Assembly: GCA_014058105.1 (NCBI GenBank)
Contig: JACGCM010000510.1
Span: 1,178,001-1,242,000, forward strand
Direction: 5' to 3'
Length of the DNA stretch: 64,000 bases
Origin: Kingdonia uniflora
Taxonomy: Eukaryota > Streptophyta > Magnoliopsida > Ranunculales > Circaeasteraceae
The notes below the pieces were generated by a model. That model made no database searches. It worked only from the letters and a program-made list of their open reading frames with translations, and had not been told where the DNA came from. Position 1 is the stretch's first letter; every line of letters starts with the position of its first letter. Of this stretch, positions 23,738 to 35,284 are shown piece by piece. A program made the translations under genes and the position numbers.

Positions 23738-24220
23738 TGTAGTGGCATGTTTTCTAGAAGGAGAATCTTCGCCAATGCATATTCGTAAAGAGAATGTAAT
23801 AAAGCTAGACAAAATAAGATTTTACGTGGAAAGCTCAGTAAAGGCTGAGAAAAACCAAGACCTCTAGGAGGATTTTTATGTAAAATCTAGTAAGATGCTA
23901 GTTATTACACATTTTGAGTGATGTTGGATTTAGGAAGTAAGAATAGTAAAAGACTGCGGTCTTGTAGAATCTATTCTCTGCCTATATTTATAGTCATACA
24001 GGCAGTTTTGCAAAAAGAAAGAAATAGTCCCCTATTCTGGGGGAGTAGGCGAACTTTGCGGATCTCTAACAGTTCTCTCTTGACCAGGCTTCAACGGCTA
24101 CTTTTGGTAAGTCGAGGACTTATGGTAACTTCTACAATGATGGCCTTCGATCAGGTACGGATGTCTTTGACTACACTCCGCTGGCTTACTCTTGTCAAAT
24201 CTGGGGAATATACTACTACA
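23738..24220 (-). repeat. 5' LTR of the Tat element
   Basis: 483 bp, matching 5492-5970. It starts TGTAGTGGCATG and ends CTACTACA. Right of it is GTAGT, the presumed target duplication, and then the interrupted copia-A LTR resumes. Confidence 0.88.
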
Positions 24221-24225
24221 GTAGT

Positions 24226-24280
24226 GCTGACACCTAATCTAGACACGAAATGAAACAAACTCCAAATATGGATGTTTTCA
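24226..24280 (-). repeat. Outer 55 bp of the copia-A copy 1 5' LTR, cut off by the Tat insertion
   Basis: It matches the outer end of the copia-A LTR at 37245-37299 (AAACTCCAAATATGGATG then the CA end). With 4515-5491 it makes one LTR of about 1.03 kb interrupted by the Tat element. It ends at 24280 against Harbinger ORF1 sequence. Confidence 0.88.
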
Positions 24281-24900
24281 GGAACACATGGTAAAGACAA
24301 ATGGATATATAAAGAAGCTTATAAAGTTTTAAGTTGGAACCAATATTGGAAAATCTTGCAAGACCAACATCCGGACATTTTAGCTCGTAGTGTGCGAATA
24401 AAACAAACATCAAATTCTAGCCTGGGAATGTCTACTCTGGCAACACCCGACACACCCATTAGCTTTAACACTGACTCTCCAATATTGTCACGAATGTGGA
24501 GACAAAACGTCCCGGCGGCATCAAAAGTGCTTAAGTAAAGGAAAAGAATGAAAAAAGATAAAAAAAATTCATGCAATGCTAAAATATACTTATTAGCCTC
24601 CTTAACTGAATGGAGAAGAAGAAAGAAGAGTATGTTGTCGAGAGAGATAAGAAGAAAGAAAAATATATATCTGAGAGAGATAAGAATAAAGAAGAGAGAT
24701 ATACCCGTATAATGAAGCTAAGAGAAAGGAAGACAAAGGCCATGGTGAATTTAAAAGCTCAATTTCAAGCCCAAAACGATTAAAAGGTGATGGCGATGCA
24801 CATGTCTAACATGGACAACACTCAAAGGGTTTATTGAGAGACACAACGTAATACGGTTATGGTGAGAATGTTTAAAACTAATAATAATGCCTAAGATGCT
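24281..24900 (+). pseudogene. PIF/Harbinger ORF1 (Myb/NAM-associated type), truncated
   Basis: The first part (to 24538) reads WIYKEAYKVLSWNQYWKIL and SPILSRMWRQNVPAASK. The first motif matches the region of plant Harbinger ORF1 proteins, often annotated as NAM-associated, that follows the Myb/SANT-like domain. After a stop at 24536-24538 the strand continues with K- and R-rich remnants and ends near 24890. The N-terminal half is missing because copia-A inserted at 24281; it may lie left of the window. In related elements this protein binds the element ends and helps the transposase. It faces the transposase gene at 25205-26557 tail to tail. Confidence 0.65.
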
Positions 24901-25204
24901 CAAGCTGAAGAATCTTATTTTGGAAGTTTGGTTATATTTTGGTGATTCTTGTTTAAGAAGTTTGGTTGTACCTTGTTTAAAAAGTTTAGTATATTTTGTT
25001 TAAAAACCTTGTTTAAGAAGTTTGGTATATTTTAAATAATAAAATCTTTTTAAGAAAATTTAGTTTTTTAAATTATTTTATATTTGAATTTATTCCAAAT
25101 TTGAAATAAATTTCTTAAATAAAATTCATAAAATTGCTTTGTTAAAATTATATAGAATCGAAATAAAGTTGCTTAAACAATAAAATTACATATAATTGAA
25201 AATG
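24901..25204. other. Harbinger spacer between convergent ORF1 and transposase
   Basis: AT-rich. It contains several copies of a short AGAAGTTTGGT-like word near 24930-25025, a weak direct repeat. No gene was seen. Confidence 0.4.
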
Positions 25205-26557
25205 TTAGTTGTTTCTCTGATGCTTCCACAAATGCTTAATGAGATCATTTTGAAGTGTCATATACTTATCCGAACTTGTCATCTTATCATACTTTACAAT
25301 GTATCCTTACAAAGTGACTTCTTCCTGATTCAAGTCAATTGGTTAAGGGTCTGGGACAAAATGCTCGGTCAATAAGCTTACTCCGTACCTATTGCGTTCT
25401 TCCTCGAAGATCATGTTATGCATAATTATACACATTTTTATTATTTTATTAATGTTTTTGGGTGACCAACTTCTTATTGAACCTTTCACAATTATATATC
25501 GAGATTGAAACATAGTAAAAGCTCGTTCTACGTGTTTTCAATATGACTCTTGTTCCTTGGCAAAATATTTTTATGTATTACCTTGGTAAAATCGTAAGAT
25601 TTGAACAAGCGTTGCCCATTTTGGGCATATAACATCTACCAAGTAGTATCCCATGTCGTATGATTTTCCATCGACTTCAAATTTGTAAGGTAGAGAATGA
25701 CTAAGACAAAGATCTCGAAAGAGATGTGATTCATAAAAAAATTTACGTCGTTGTTAGAACCAGGCATTCCAAAAAAAGTATGCCATATCCATAAATCATG
25801 AGATGCCACCACTTCCAAAATGATTGTTGGTGTTTTCTAATACCCTGTATATTGACCCGCTCAAGCCATGAGGCAATTTTTTTACTTTTAATGCATGCAA
25901 TCAAAAATTCCTAGCATGCCAGGAAATCTACGCTTCTCGGTAACGTACAATAACCGTTGTATATCATCTGGAGTTGGCGATCTCAAATACTCCATACCGA
26001 ATTGTGCAATCGTCACATTACAAAATCTCGTAAAGGCCTCGACTGTTGTGCTCTCTGCAACCCGAGCATATTCATCAGAGCTATCCGCCAACACTCCTAA
26101 TGCAAACATATAGAATACTGCTTTAAGTTTTTGCTGTGGCCCCTAAAACATTTGCACAATTTCGCTTCTAAGTAAAAAAATGTTTCATAAGCAACACCGC
26201 ATTCAAAATACAATCAAAAAGTCATCGGCTCATAGGAAATCTATGAAGAAAATGTTTGCTTCTGTAAACATTCTTATCACAGAAGTAGTCGTGCATGAGT
26301 TGCTTATGATAGAATACACGTGAGCGATTTATAGTTTTATGCCCGACAACCAAACCGACACGAGTTCCTGAAGATTTTGCTTCTTCTAATTCATCAATTT
26401 TGGCTTGATTACTCAATATCTTTATCTTAATTGTATCAATAACGTTATCATCACTATAATCGGTTGAAGATTCATCGATATCCTCTTCCTCTTCCTCCTC
26501 GGATAAAGAATCGATGAAAATATCAAGAACTGCCTTAAAATTTATTGGATACGGCAC
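25205..26557 (-). pseudogene. PIF/Harbinger DDE transposase, decayed
   Basis: About 450 codons on the minus strand, a normal length for plant HARBI1-like transposases. The start MPYPINFKAVLDIF is followed by an acidic stretch. RLLYVTEKRRFPGMLG then leads to IFDCMH near 25895, the first catalytic aspartate. ASHDLWIWHTFFGMPGSNND (about 25810-25750) holds the second. The C-terminus, at the TAA 25205-25207, reads LQNDLIKHLWKHQ. Stops follow the first aspartate and occur elsewhere, for example after DCMH. The family cuts and pastes DNA at three-base targets such as TTA. The protein cannot be active. The element ends are not defined because the left part is lost to the copia-A insertion. Confidence 0.82.
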
Positions 26558-26639
26558 ACAATACTAAAATTCAACTAAGAGAATATTGGAATTGGTTATG
26601 GGATAGTATGAGCCTCAATATTTGGTCTATATATTCCCT

Positions 26640-26725
26640 TCACCTAATAAAGCCATTAGAAACAAAATATAGCTATTAGGAACTAAATATAGCCGTTAGG
26701 AGCAAAATATAGCCGTTTGAACAAA
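26640..26725. repeat. Short tandem repeat upstream of the Harbinger transposase
   Basis: Four units of about 20 bp built on ATAGCCGTTAGGAGCAAAAT or variants (AAGCCATTAGAAAC, TAGCTATTAGGAAC, TAGCCGTTAGGAGC, TAGCCGTTTGAAC). Such subterminal repeats are seen near Harbinger ends and could be transposase binding sites; that role is inferred. Confidence 0.6.
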
Positions 26726-26832
26726 AAAATTTACTCAGCACAGCAGGCGCCTAAGACAGTGGCGCTTGATTAATTTTTTTTCAATCAGGTGCCTCTGTCG
26801 TAGGCGCCTGTTGAGCTGAGTAAAAAAAAATT
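26726..26832. repeat. Near-perfect foldback with GGCGCC-containing arms
   Basis: The left arm runs from TTTACTCAGCACAGCAGGCG and the right arm ends with GTTGAGCTGAGTAAA, around a short T-rich loop near 26776-26785. The arms are about 45 bases with few mismatches. The hairpin lies at the left edge of the plant-mobile-domain region. Confidence 0.8.
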
Positions 26833-26869
26833 TTCTTCTACAAAACTTCATTACATGAAAAACCATAAA

Positions 26870-27090
26870 CCAATACCATGCACCAATGGAAAATAAATTG
26901 GCAAGTTTGAAAAGTCATAAATCAATATCTATATACCAATAGAAATAAATTTGCAAGTATACAATAGCATAAACTAATATCCATGCACCAATGGAAAATA
27001 AATTGGCAAGGCATAAACAATTATCCATGCACCAATGGAAAATAAATTGGCAAATATACAATGGCATAAATCAATATCCATCTACCAACG
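26870..27090. repeat. Degenerate tandem repeat, about five units
   Basis: Units contain CCATGCACCAATGGAAAAT and AAATTGGCAAG, with spacing from about 45 to 70 bases. They include small palindromes (CCAATGG). The repeat lies downstream of the plant-mobile-domain gene. Confidence 0.7.
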
Positions 27091-27183
27091 AAAAATTAGG
27101 ATGGCCTAGAACTTGAAATATCCAAACATCTCCGACCAATATCCCATAGACTACAAGTTATCCTAATCAAGCTAAACAAACTA

Positions 27184-29441
27184 CTAAAAAGATCCCCGCG
27201 TACGCCTCGATCGTCGGGGAGGAGCGACCCCACCTTGAGATGTCCTTCCCCGCGAACCCCTCCCGCTAGAAGTCTCTGCTTGTGAAGTTTCTGCTTCATC
27301 TTTGTTATCTTTCCAATCGACTACAACCCTCCGAAACATACAAAATTATCTCACTATTAATTAAAACTGCAAATCTTAATTAAACAAAAAATATATCATA
27401 ACATGTTCAAACAACTTACTTCTCAATCTAAATAGGTATTCAATTGGGAAAGACGGTACTCTACACGTCTCAAGTTCGTGGTCAAATGTGTAATGCGACT
27501 CTCATCATGAAGGTATCGAGCCACCAAATCTAAGGTCCTATCAAGTGCAAGCTTCCGCATACCCTCAGTCATAGTAAAAAAATCATATCATGTTGGCACA
27601 TCTATAGTAAAAGTCATAACAATAGAGGGAATGTTATGCCACGTGGTCCCCTGTGGTGACCCTAACTCCATAATCTATCCAGGTTAATCACCAAGCTGTT
27701 AGGGAGGGATTTGTTTTTCCTGAGTAAAAAACTCTATAGTGGGAAGCTCAATATGCAGAAAGGTAACTCTGCCTGTCAAAGTACCAAGGCCTGGGATGTC
27801 AATATTATCACACCTCGCAATGTCCGACATGAGTGCACCATGAGAAACATGCCTCTAGTAGGCATCATAGTCTACATGATGACCCACAATATAATTTTAT
27901 ACTTCGATCCAGCCCGCTGCTCAGAGGGAACGAACTACATCGGGACTCGGGAAGCAATGGAGTTTCTTTGGAGGGTCTTATGACACTACACGATGCTCTA
28001 GCTTAGCCCAACAGCGGTCCCTAAGATACCACTCGTATCCACCAAATGGGCTTTGCATGAGTACTTTTTTACTTCTAATATTATCGGCGATGATTACCTC
28101 CCACTTTAGTGCATTCTTCATATTTCTAAAGAGGTCCCATTGCATGTTAGTGACTGTACGTAAATCCAATTGTTACCTCAACAGTACTAGATTATGTTTT
28201 GCCTTATTTTCTGTAAGTTTTTGTCTTTTAGTATGCAAGGCTGACATCCTTGGCAAAAAATCATCCAACCTATTATCTATCAAGATATGATGGCCTATCT
28301 GACATTACTCGTAGCACTGATACTGCAGAAGATAGAAAATATAAATATATTAATTTTCCAAATAACCATGAATAAACAATAAATAAATAACTAGAACTAT
28401 TAATTAAAAATATTATATCTCGATCAATTGGAAAAGGCCGCCGATGTATTTTACCTCCTGTTTCGATGCTTCGTCAAGGCAGTAGTAAAGATGTCCTGAT
28501 ATAGCGGAGCCAAAGTTGATCGTAGGTCCTTTTTTCTCTAGGAGGATAATTGGACCCAACAACTCTAGTCGAGCCCAGCTCTTCGAGTTTCCAAATAAGA
28601 CACCTCTAAAGTGCAATAGCATAAATGATCTAAAGATTGTATTAGCATTAGTGGGATCCTTGATATTTACTCTGGTATGGTCAAGGTAAGTCCAGAGGTG
28701 AGCAAAACTAATACATCCCTTTTCAAAATCTTTAGACTCTATATTGGGGGAAATTGTTAAGGCGTTCCCTTCTTCCATGTATGACTCATCCAATACCATC
28801 GGCTCTCCTATCCTGATACTTATCCCGGTATGTACCGTAAAATCTCTAGGAGTGATCCCTAGTTCTCCATAGGGTAGGTGAAATGTGTGAGTGGTTGCCC
28901 ACCAACACTCAACCATCGACACTATAACTTCGTTGTCTCTATTCCCAACTTTGCAATCAAATAAACTCATCAAATTGGTTGCCTTTAATCTCTATCTCAA
29001 GTGAGGTACATTAATAAGTATTAAGTACACTCCACTAAGCTTGACTAAAATGGATTGACATTTAAATCCCACCCGAGCCTCTAACAAAATTAATAAACAC
29101 AAATAAGAATATCTAAACTAAATTCTACCGGAAGTAAATACTTTAAAATAATTATAAACCAATAATTACTAATTTGTGTTGTTTCAACTTACGGATGTAG
29201 TAGCAACTGATGTGGATAAATGACCCTTCCCATCCGATAATGTGAGTCACCGAAAGTCAAGCTGTTCATAATTTTGTGGGAGAGGTGGAGGAGGTTCGGT
29301 GGAGACATTGAGTTCTTCGTAAATGATTTTTTACCTCTTGTCTGATAAAAATCGTATTTGGGAAACATGACCTTCGCCTTCATCGGACTCGAATTCTTCC
29401 TCGTCACTAGTTCCATCGTATTCTTCCTCCTCTGACGACAT
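27184..29441 (-). pseudogene. Plant mobile domain (PMD) transposon-type gene, probably broken
   Basis: The minus strand begins at 29441 with an acidic stretch, MSSEEEEYDGTSDEEEF, possibly an exon ending near 29330. The PMD core is at 28973-28413: ECWWATTHTFHLPYGELGI, then FAHLWTYLD, LLHFRGVLFGNSKSW and INFGSAISGHLYYCLDEAS. It continues at 28169-27978 (QWDLFRNMKN, SPFGGYEWYLRDRCW). The C-terminus near 27300-27184 is RG-rich (SSGRGSRGRTSQGG). PMD proteins are found in plant MULE-type transposons and in a few domesticated genes. Splice sites were not all resolved. The middle part is out of frame, so I call it a pseudogene with some doubt. Confidence 0.65.
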
Positions 29442-30429
29442 CGTCAAATCCTGCATGAAAGTTAAATATCAATTTATTTGATTGACCACCACAATACCAA
29501 TTTATATAAACCCAACGAAAACTTGACAAATTTTCCAATATATATCAAGGAATCTTGTAAGGATGTTTAACATATAAGGGAAAACAACTTGCACCATGAA
29601 ATCAGAGTATAAATCCCTATTGTACAACTAATTGCACCATGAAATCAACAACATTACTCCAACAACTATAATCTTAACATGAATCTGTATAATATGCACA
29701 ATACCCTAAATTCACAACTATAATACCCTAAATTCACAATATACATAATATGCACAATCACAATACCCTAAATTCACAATATGCACAATTCATGACCAAT
29801 GTACCTAAATGCACAAGCCCAAAGATTCTAGTTCAAAACACTTTGTTTCATTCAAATGGTTTGTCGGTGAAGGAGGAATATCTATGAGGGAGACATATAT
29901 TTCATTCTCATATGCCCAAACTGTGATTTCTCCTTTTTGAGGGTTCAAAAGCAATGATTTCTATTTTATTTTACCCAAATTGCAGCAAAAATGCTGATTT
30001 ACAAGATGATAATCACAATACTCTAAATTCACAATAACAATTAGGTTAAAATCATCAAAAGTACAAAATACCTTAAATTCCACAATGAAATCACAATACT
30101 ACAAGTATAACCTATTAAATCATGAAATACTTACCTAATTTCAACCTCCAAAATCAATATGAATGTGCGTAGAGAGAGAGAGAGAGAGAGATAATTTCAT
30201 ACTTGGAAGAGTTAAAACAAAGTATTTGGAACTTATTGATAATTTCAAAGCATCACTACAGGGATAGAAAGAATTACAATTCTCATAAACTCAAATAAAG
30301 ATGGTAATTATAATTATGAATGCACATACCTAAATTATTGCTTAATTGAGACGGAGCTTTGTTAGATAAACTCAAATGAATTGAAGCTTAATTTGAGAAG
30401 AGGAGGAAGACAGATTCGTCTTAAGTTTC
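29442..30429. other. Noncoding stretch 5' of the PMD gene
   Basis: No gene seen. It holds short repeats of TACCCTAAATTCACAA near 29700-29790 and a GA microsatellite at about 30171-30192. Confidence 0.5.
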
Positions 30430-30555
30430 AGTCTATCGGGCGCCTAAGTGTTAGGCGCCTAATTTAAAAAAATATATAAGTTGGGCGCCTAGCAGTTAGG
30501 TGCCTGCTTATTTATTCAAATAGGCGCCCAAGTGTTATGCGCCTATTTGAATTTA
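30430..30555. repeat. Cluster of three GGCGCC hairpins
   Basis: The first hairpin has GGCGCCTAA and TTAGGCGCC arms with a three-base loop. The second is a looser pair, GGGCGCCTAGCAGTTAGGTGC. The third has perfect 14-base arms, ATTCAAATAGGCGC and its complement, at about 30515-30553. The same core word is in the foldback at 26726-26832, so the two clusters bracket the PMD gene. Confidence 0.8.
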
Positions 30556-30558
30556 CTT

Positions 30559-30610
30559 AAATCCAAGTCAGGTACTGTTGGAGGAAATAAAGCCTCACTG
30601 ACTTGGATTT
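30559..30610. repeat. Hairpin with perfect 13-base arms
   Basis: AAATCCAAGTCAG at 30559-30571 and its exact complement CTGACTTGGATTT at 30598-30610, separated by 26 bases. It sits between the GGCGCC cluster and the LINE start. Confidence 0.85.
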
Positions 30611-30661
30611 GCCTTTTTTTCAACCAAGCAAGTAAGGCACTTTAGGAGATACTATAAGGAT

Positions 30662-32177
30662 TAATACAATCCCTTAATTGACAAGATGACAGCCAGGATT
30701 CATTTATGGACTCATAGGTTTCTCTCTTTTGCAGGTAGGATTCGGCTTCTTAAATTTGTTTTAATGTGCATACAAATTTACTGGATTAATATCTATAGCC
30801 TTCCTAAGCTTATTCTTAATAAGATTGAGTCCATCTGCTCCAAGTTCTTGTGGAATGGTCATGATCAAAATAAGAAGGTTGTGCCTATCTCTTGGAATGA
30901 AGTTTATTTTCCTTACTCTGAGGGTGGTCTGGGGTTTGAAAGTGTGGAACAATGCAACAATCTTGAAGCAGACCTTTAGAGTGGCCTCTTATGAAATTGG
31001 CTCCTAGGGTTTATGGGTGACTCATAACCTGCTTAAAAGAAGAAACTTCTGGTCCATTCCTATCCCTACTCCAGTCTAGACAAGTGGCTGCTTCTTATAC
31101 TCTTCACTTGGTGGGTGATGGAGCCTCTACTCGCCTTTGGCATGACCCTTGGCATAAAAAGGGAGTACTCAATGACAGGTACTCTCAAGCTATGGCTTTT
31201 AATTCACAACTTAATAGTAATGCAAGAGTAGCTAATCTGATTAAGCAGGGGGAATGGAGTATTAGCTCAAGGAATAGGGTAGTAATATTTGTGATAATAT
31301 GCCCCTTATCTCTAAAGGAGTTGCTGACAAGATATTTGGACTCCTTCAGCTAAGGGAGAGTTTTCAGTTGCTGCTACAGTTGAAAAGCTTAGGGCTGTTA
31401 GAGAAGAAGATCACAAGTATGATATTTGTTGGACTAAGTTTGCGGTGCCTAGACATGGAATGACTACTTGGAGAATGCTTAAAGTTTGCCAGCCTACTCA
31501 AGATTTCCTTGTTCAAAGGAGAGTCTTAATCTCTTCTATTTTCCCCTTGTGTAACAATGCTAATGAAAGTATTACTCACCTGTTTCTGGAGTCTGAATAT
31601 GCTAATCCTATCTGGAAGCTTCTAGTTCCGAAATGCCTCTTTGTGAGAGAAATTGGTGATTTAGACCAAGAATTACAGTGGATTAAGAGTCAAAGAAAGA
31701 ATAAGGTCAACTATGTTGTGCTTAGCTCTATGTTCACCTCCATTGTTTACCATATTTTGAAAACTAGAAATAACCTTATTTTTAGAGAAGAAAGTATGCC
31801 TGCTATTCTACTAATACATTGATTAGACTTATATGCTTTGAGTCAACAGTTAGACTCCATGATACTCTGATGCAAATTAATGATACAACTAAAGCAAGAG
31901 AGCTTTGTCATGCTTGGGGTATAAGTCCTTCTAATTTCTAGCCTCCAACTATCAAGTACTGTCAATGGATGCCTCCTCCAACACGTATTATTCTTCTAAA
32001 TTCTGATGGCTCAGGTGCAGAAGGTGGTGGGTTTGGGGGTCTCATTAGAGACATTGCTAGCACTTATCTTTGGCTAATAGTGAAGAGCATGCTCCAATTT
32101 CAGTTATTTATCATGAGATGTACGCCATCTATAGAGGGTTGGTTCATGCCAAACAAAGAGGGTTTACTAAAATCTGG
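30662..32177 (+). pseudogene. 5'-truncated LINE: end of RT, zinc-binding region, start of RNase H
   Basis: The first readable part, 30686-30979, is the C-terminal RT region of plant L1-type LINEs: FLSFAGRIRLLKFVL, FLWNGHDQNKKVVPISW, FPYSEGGLGF. The zinc-binding region (zf-RVT type) is at 31445-31822 with PLCNNANESITHLFLE. RNase H starts near 31985 with ILLNSDGSGAEGGGFGGLIRD, where NSDGS holds the first catalytic aspartate. Copia-A copy 2 inserted at 32178 and the domain resumes at 37305. Endonuclease and the catalytic part of RT are absent, as expected from incomplete LINE reverse transcription. Several frame changes are present. Confidence 0.8.
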
Positions 32178-33243
32178 TGAAATAACTAGTCGCCTTGAGA
32201 CTAACCAATTCCGATCGTTTTAGGTCTAAATTAATAGGTCTTAATTTCTTTGAATAAATGGTCAATGCTTAACCTTAATCAAATTGGTCAATTATCTAAT
32301 GTCAAGCAAACAATGGAAATTAAAGACAAGGCAAAGATTTTTAACCTTATGGGAAACTTTTCTCATGAGAAAAAACCACAGATCGCTGTCGAATTACTCG
32401 AAAGCTAAAACAATCTACTATTGCAAAAGAATTACAAGTATTCAATTACTTACAGACTCGATAAGCATATCCCGTGGTTACCTCTCTTGTAATTGAACTC
32501 CTCGCAATTAATTCCACGTTCTCGCAATGCCTCTTTGTTCTCGCAACACCTCGCCTTGGATAGCGCACCAAAGCTTTAAAGCTTGAATCGCTCAAACTTT
32601 ACAAATCATGATTTTGTTTCATAATCAATGATTAATTCAAGTTTGAGTTGTTAATTCTCTCTCGAATCCCTCAAAGAAAAACTCTTCTCTCTCTAAATAT
32701 CAAGCTCTAAAAAATTAGTTTTGGAAGAGGTGAGGTCTGAAAAAAGTAAGTATGTCTTAAATAGGAAAATAGAAAACACGGGCTCTGTTCGAACAACAGT
32801 TATTCTATTCGAACATAGAAGAAACTATTGAAAGTTATTCGAGCAACAATCAATCTATTCGAATAGAAATGTATCTGTTAAAAGTGATTCGAACAACAAT
32901 CAATCTATTCGATTAAAAATGCATCTGTTAAAAGTTATTTGAACACAAGTAATTCTATTCGAATACAATTCTATCTGTTGCAACATATTCGAACAACATT
33001 AAAGGTTATTAGAATAGAACTTCTGTTTTCTTTAATGAGACATTCTTATATTACTTTTTCATACTCTATAAAAGATATAAGGCTTGATATTATAGAACAA
33101 GGAGTTAGAAACCCACTTACCTATTCAGTGCCAGTCCAGCTATAGTCGCCCCATGTACAATCTATGACGTCGAGTAACCACGAGATTATTCTGACATCTA
33201 AACTTGACACAGAATGAAACAAACTCCAAATATGGATATTTTA
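32178..33243 (-). repeat. 3' LTR of copia-A copy 2
   Basis: 1066 bp, from TGAAATAACT to GGATATTTTA (final CA changed to TA). The TTCGAA-type array is at about 32783-33025, with GTCTTAAATAG near 32754 (minus CTATTTAAGAC, TATA-like) next to it on the promoter side. Confidence 0.92.
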
Positions 33244-33256
33244 ATCTCCCCCTTTG
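33244..33256 (-). other. Polypurine tract of copia-A copy 2
   Basis: The minus strand reads AAAGGGGGAGATT directly upstream of the 3' LTR, the priming site for second-strand synthesis. More purine runs on the same strand lie at about 33532-33545, 33675-33684 and 33697-33704. Confidence 0.8.
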
Positions 33257-35284
33257 GTTTATTTCGTGTCAAAACCAAAACTAACTATAAGAAATAAAAA
33301 TACAAATCGATGGACTGACTCAGTCACTGAACATCCATACTCAAAGCTCCACTTTTATCTTATATATCATATACTCTGGAATCCCTGCACACTAAACAAG
33401 ATACATCAAGTAACCATTCATTTAAAATAAGGATCCAGTAAAAAGAATATAACTTACTTGACTTACTTGTCAGGATCATCTATGTTCATTAAAGAGAACA
33501 TAACTCACCTGACTTACCAGTCAAGATCATCTCTCCCCTTTTTGGTACAGATAAACAAAGGGTAAATTGCCCATAAGAGGATAAATAAACCAGTAGGACA
33601 AAGTGTAGTTAAGAAAAACACTAAAACACAAATATCCCAAAATAATATCCATCTTCACCTCAAAATAATATGTATCTCCCCCTCAAAATAATGATAACCC
33701 CCTTAAAATGAAATAAAAGGAAAAACACACATGGAGAGTCTCTCTGAAATAAGTAATCACAAGAAAACAACACTCCGCCTAAACACAAGGCATGATAGAA
33801 AGACAATGAATATACAATATCCTATAAAGACCAAGACATTGCCAATGTTATATAAAACAATCACTTAATGAATTACTTGGTGTATGTGTGTGCATAGTCA
33901 AAGAGTTACCCAGTTTTCAACGTATTACTCTGCCGCAGTTAGAATACTATATTGGAAAGTTGTTTCAACTTAGGCCTCTCTTGGTGGTCACTCAAAATCA
34001 CTGAGAATTGACCAGCAAACACTCTCTGTGAAATATGAATATGAATATAAAGCAGCGGAAAAATCATATTTCATAAAAAATGGTGCACTGTGAGCTGGAA
34101 GATCTCATAAGAAAGAACCCCAATTGTCATATATGGTGTCAAGTTAAAACTAATAAAGACTCCATATATCTACTCTTCACTAGTAGTGATTGTGCCGAAC
34201 TCAAGATCAAATAGGTCTTTGAATAGGTTATAATGTAGGCACGGGTAGGCATATGACGGGGGAGGTGTTTTGCTGGCATTCTGAGACTGCAGTTATACTA
34301 GCTCCCGTTCTCACTTGAAACCAAATACAACTTTTGTCATTCTTCTTCTTATTGAGTACACAAAATAATAAAAATACCACTTCTCATCCCCTTTTTTTCA
34401 TTACACTGATTTGAAATAATAAAAACGTCATTTGGGGACACATTCTATTCTTCTATTCATCATTTCCCCAAAAGAGACACATACCTTCTTTTCTTTTTTT
34501 TCTTCCCTTTTCACTGATTTGAGATAATAACAAACTTCATTTAGGGAGACATTGTATTCTTCTATTCATTTTTCCCCCAAAAATCACTGAAAAGTCTCAG
34601 AACAAATGGGTAAAATAATAAAGGATTAGGGTAGAAAAATGAATGACATCTTTTAAGGCACAAGGAGCTGTAAGCGGATACAAATTTGGGTAAACACAGA
34701 TGAAGGCCAAAAAGATATAACAATAAAAATACCTATTATCATATCTTCGATTAGGAACCGTCACCTTTTTCGTCTCGAGTAAAAGTCGGAAAGTATTACT
34801 AGTATAACTTGACTTTGATGTTGCCATTTGACAATTGAGTAAGGAAACAAAATAAGATCAAAAAATAACGAGATCATAAACGAAGAGTAAATGTAATAAT
34901 ACTGGAAGCTCATAAATAAGGTTAGATCCTCACATAACATTATGTACGAAGTCTCTACACTCATGTGGTTCTAGTCACGATGAGCTTTTAGTATAAACAA
35001 GAGATTCAATAACTATTATGAAATGTGGTTTTACCAAATAATTATCTCATATATGACTATAACACACAAGCAAAATCCAATTCTAGCAAGAATATTCTAC
35101 ATACAAAAGCTTCTAAAGCACAAAGTGCAGATAAGAGCCAAAACAATATCCTACTATCAAAAAAAAAAAAAACAAAAAAACAAAAACAAACTAAGACAGG
35201 GTAAGAAACGTACCTAATCTGATGAAGCATACTTAAAGCCCTTCTCAATAAATTTTTATTACCTTATTTGAGCAACATTGCACC
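33257..35284 (-). other. Copia-A copy 2, noncoding internal region
   Basis: Colinear with about 800-2480 of copy 1. No conserved protein domain on either strand. It contains extra polypurine runs and an A-rich run at about 35157-35190. The shared lack of pol in two copies argues that this is the family structure. Confidence 0.7.

Larger units (their letters stand above)
5492..24220 (-). mobile_element. Tat-lineage Ty3/gypsy element, 18.7 kb including a nested chromovirus
   Basis: LTRs at 5492-5970 (3') and 23738-24220 (5') both run TGTAGTGGCAT to CTACTACA. The flanks GAAGT (5487-5491) and GTAGT (24221-24225) look like a 5-bp target duplication with one mismatch. On the minus strand the order is PBS, gag, protease, RT, RNase H, integrase, a 60-bp tandem repeat array, then long ORFs on the opposite strand, then the 3' LTR. 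Gag and pol read like the Tat/Ogre/Retand group, which is known for antisense ORFs and tandem repeats in this place. Without the nested element the length is about 13 kb, normal for the group. Coding regions contain many stops. Confidence 0.88.
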
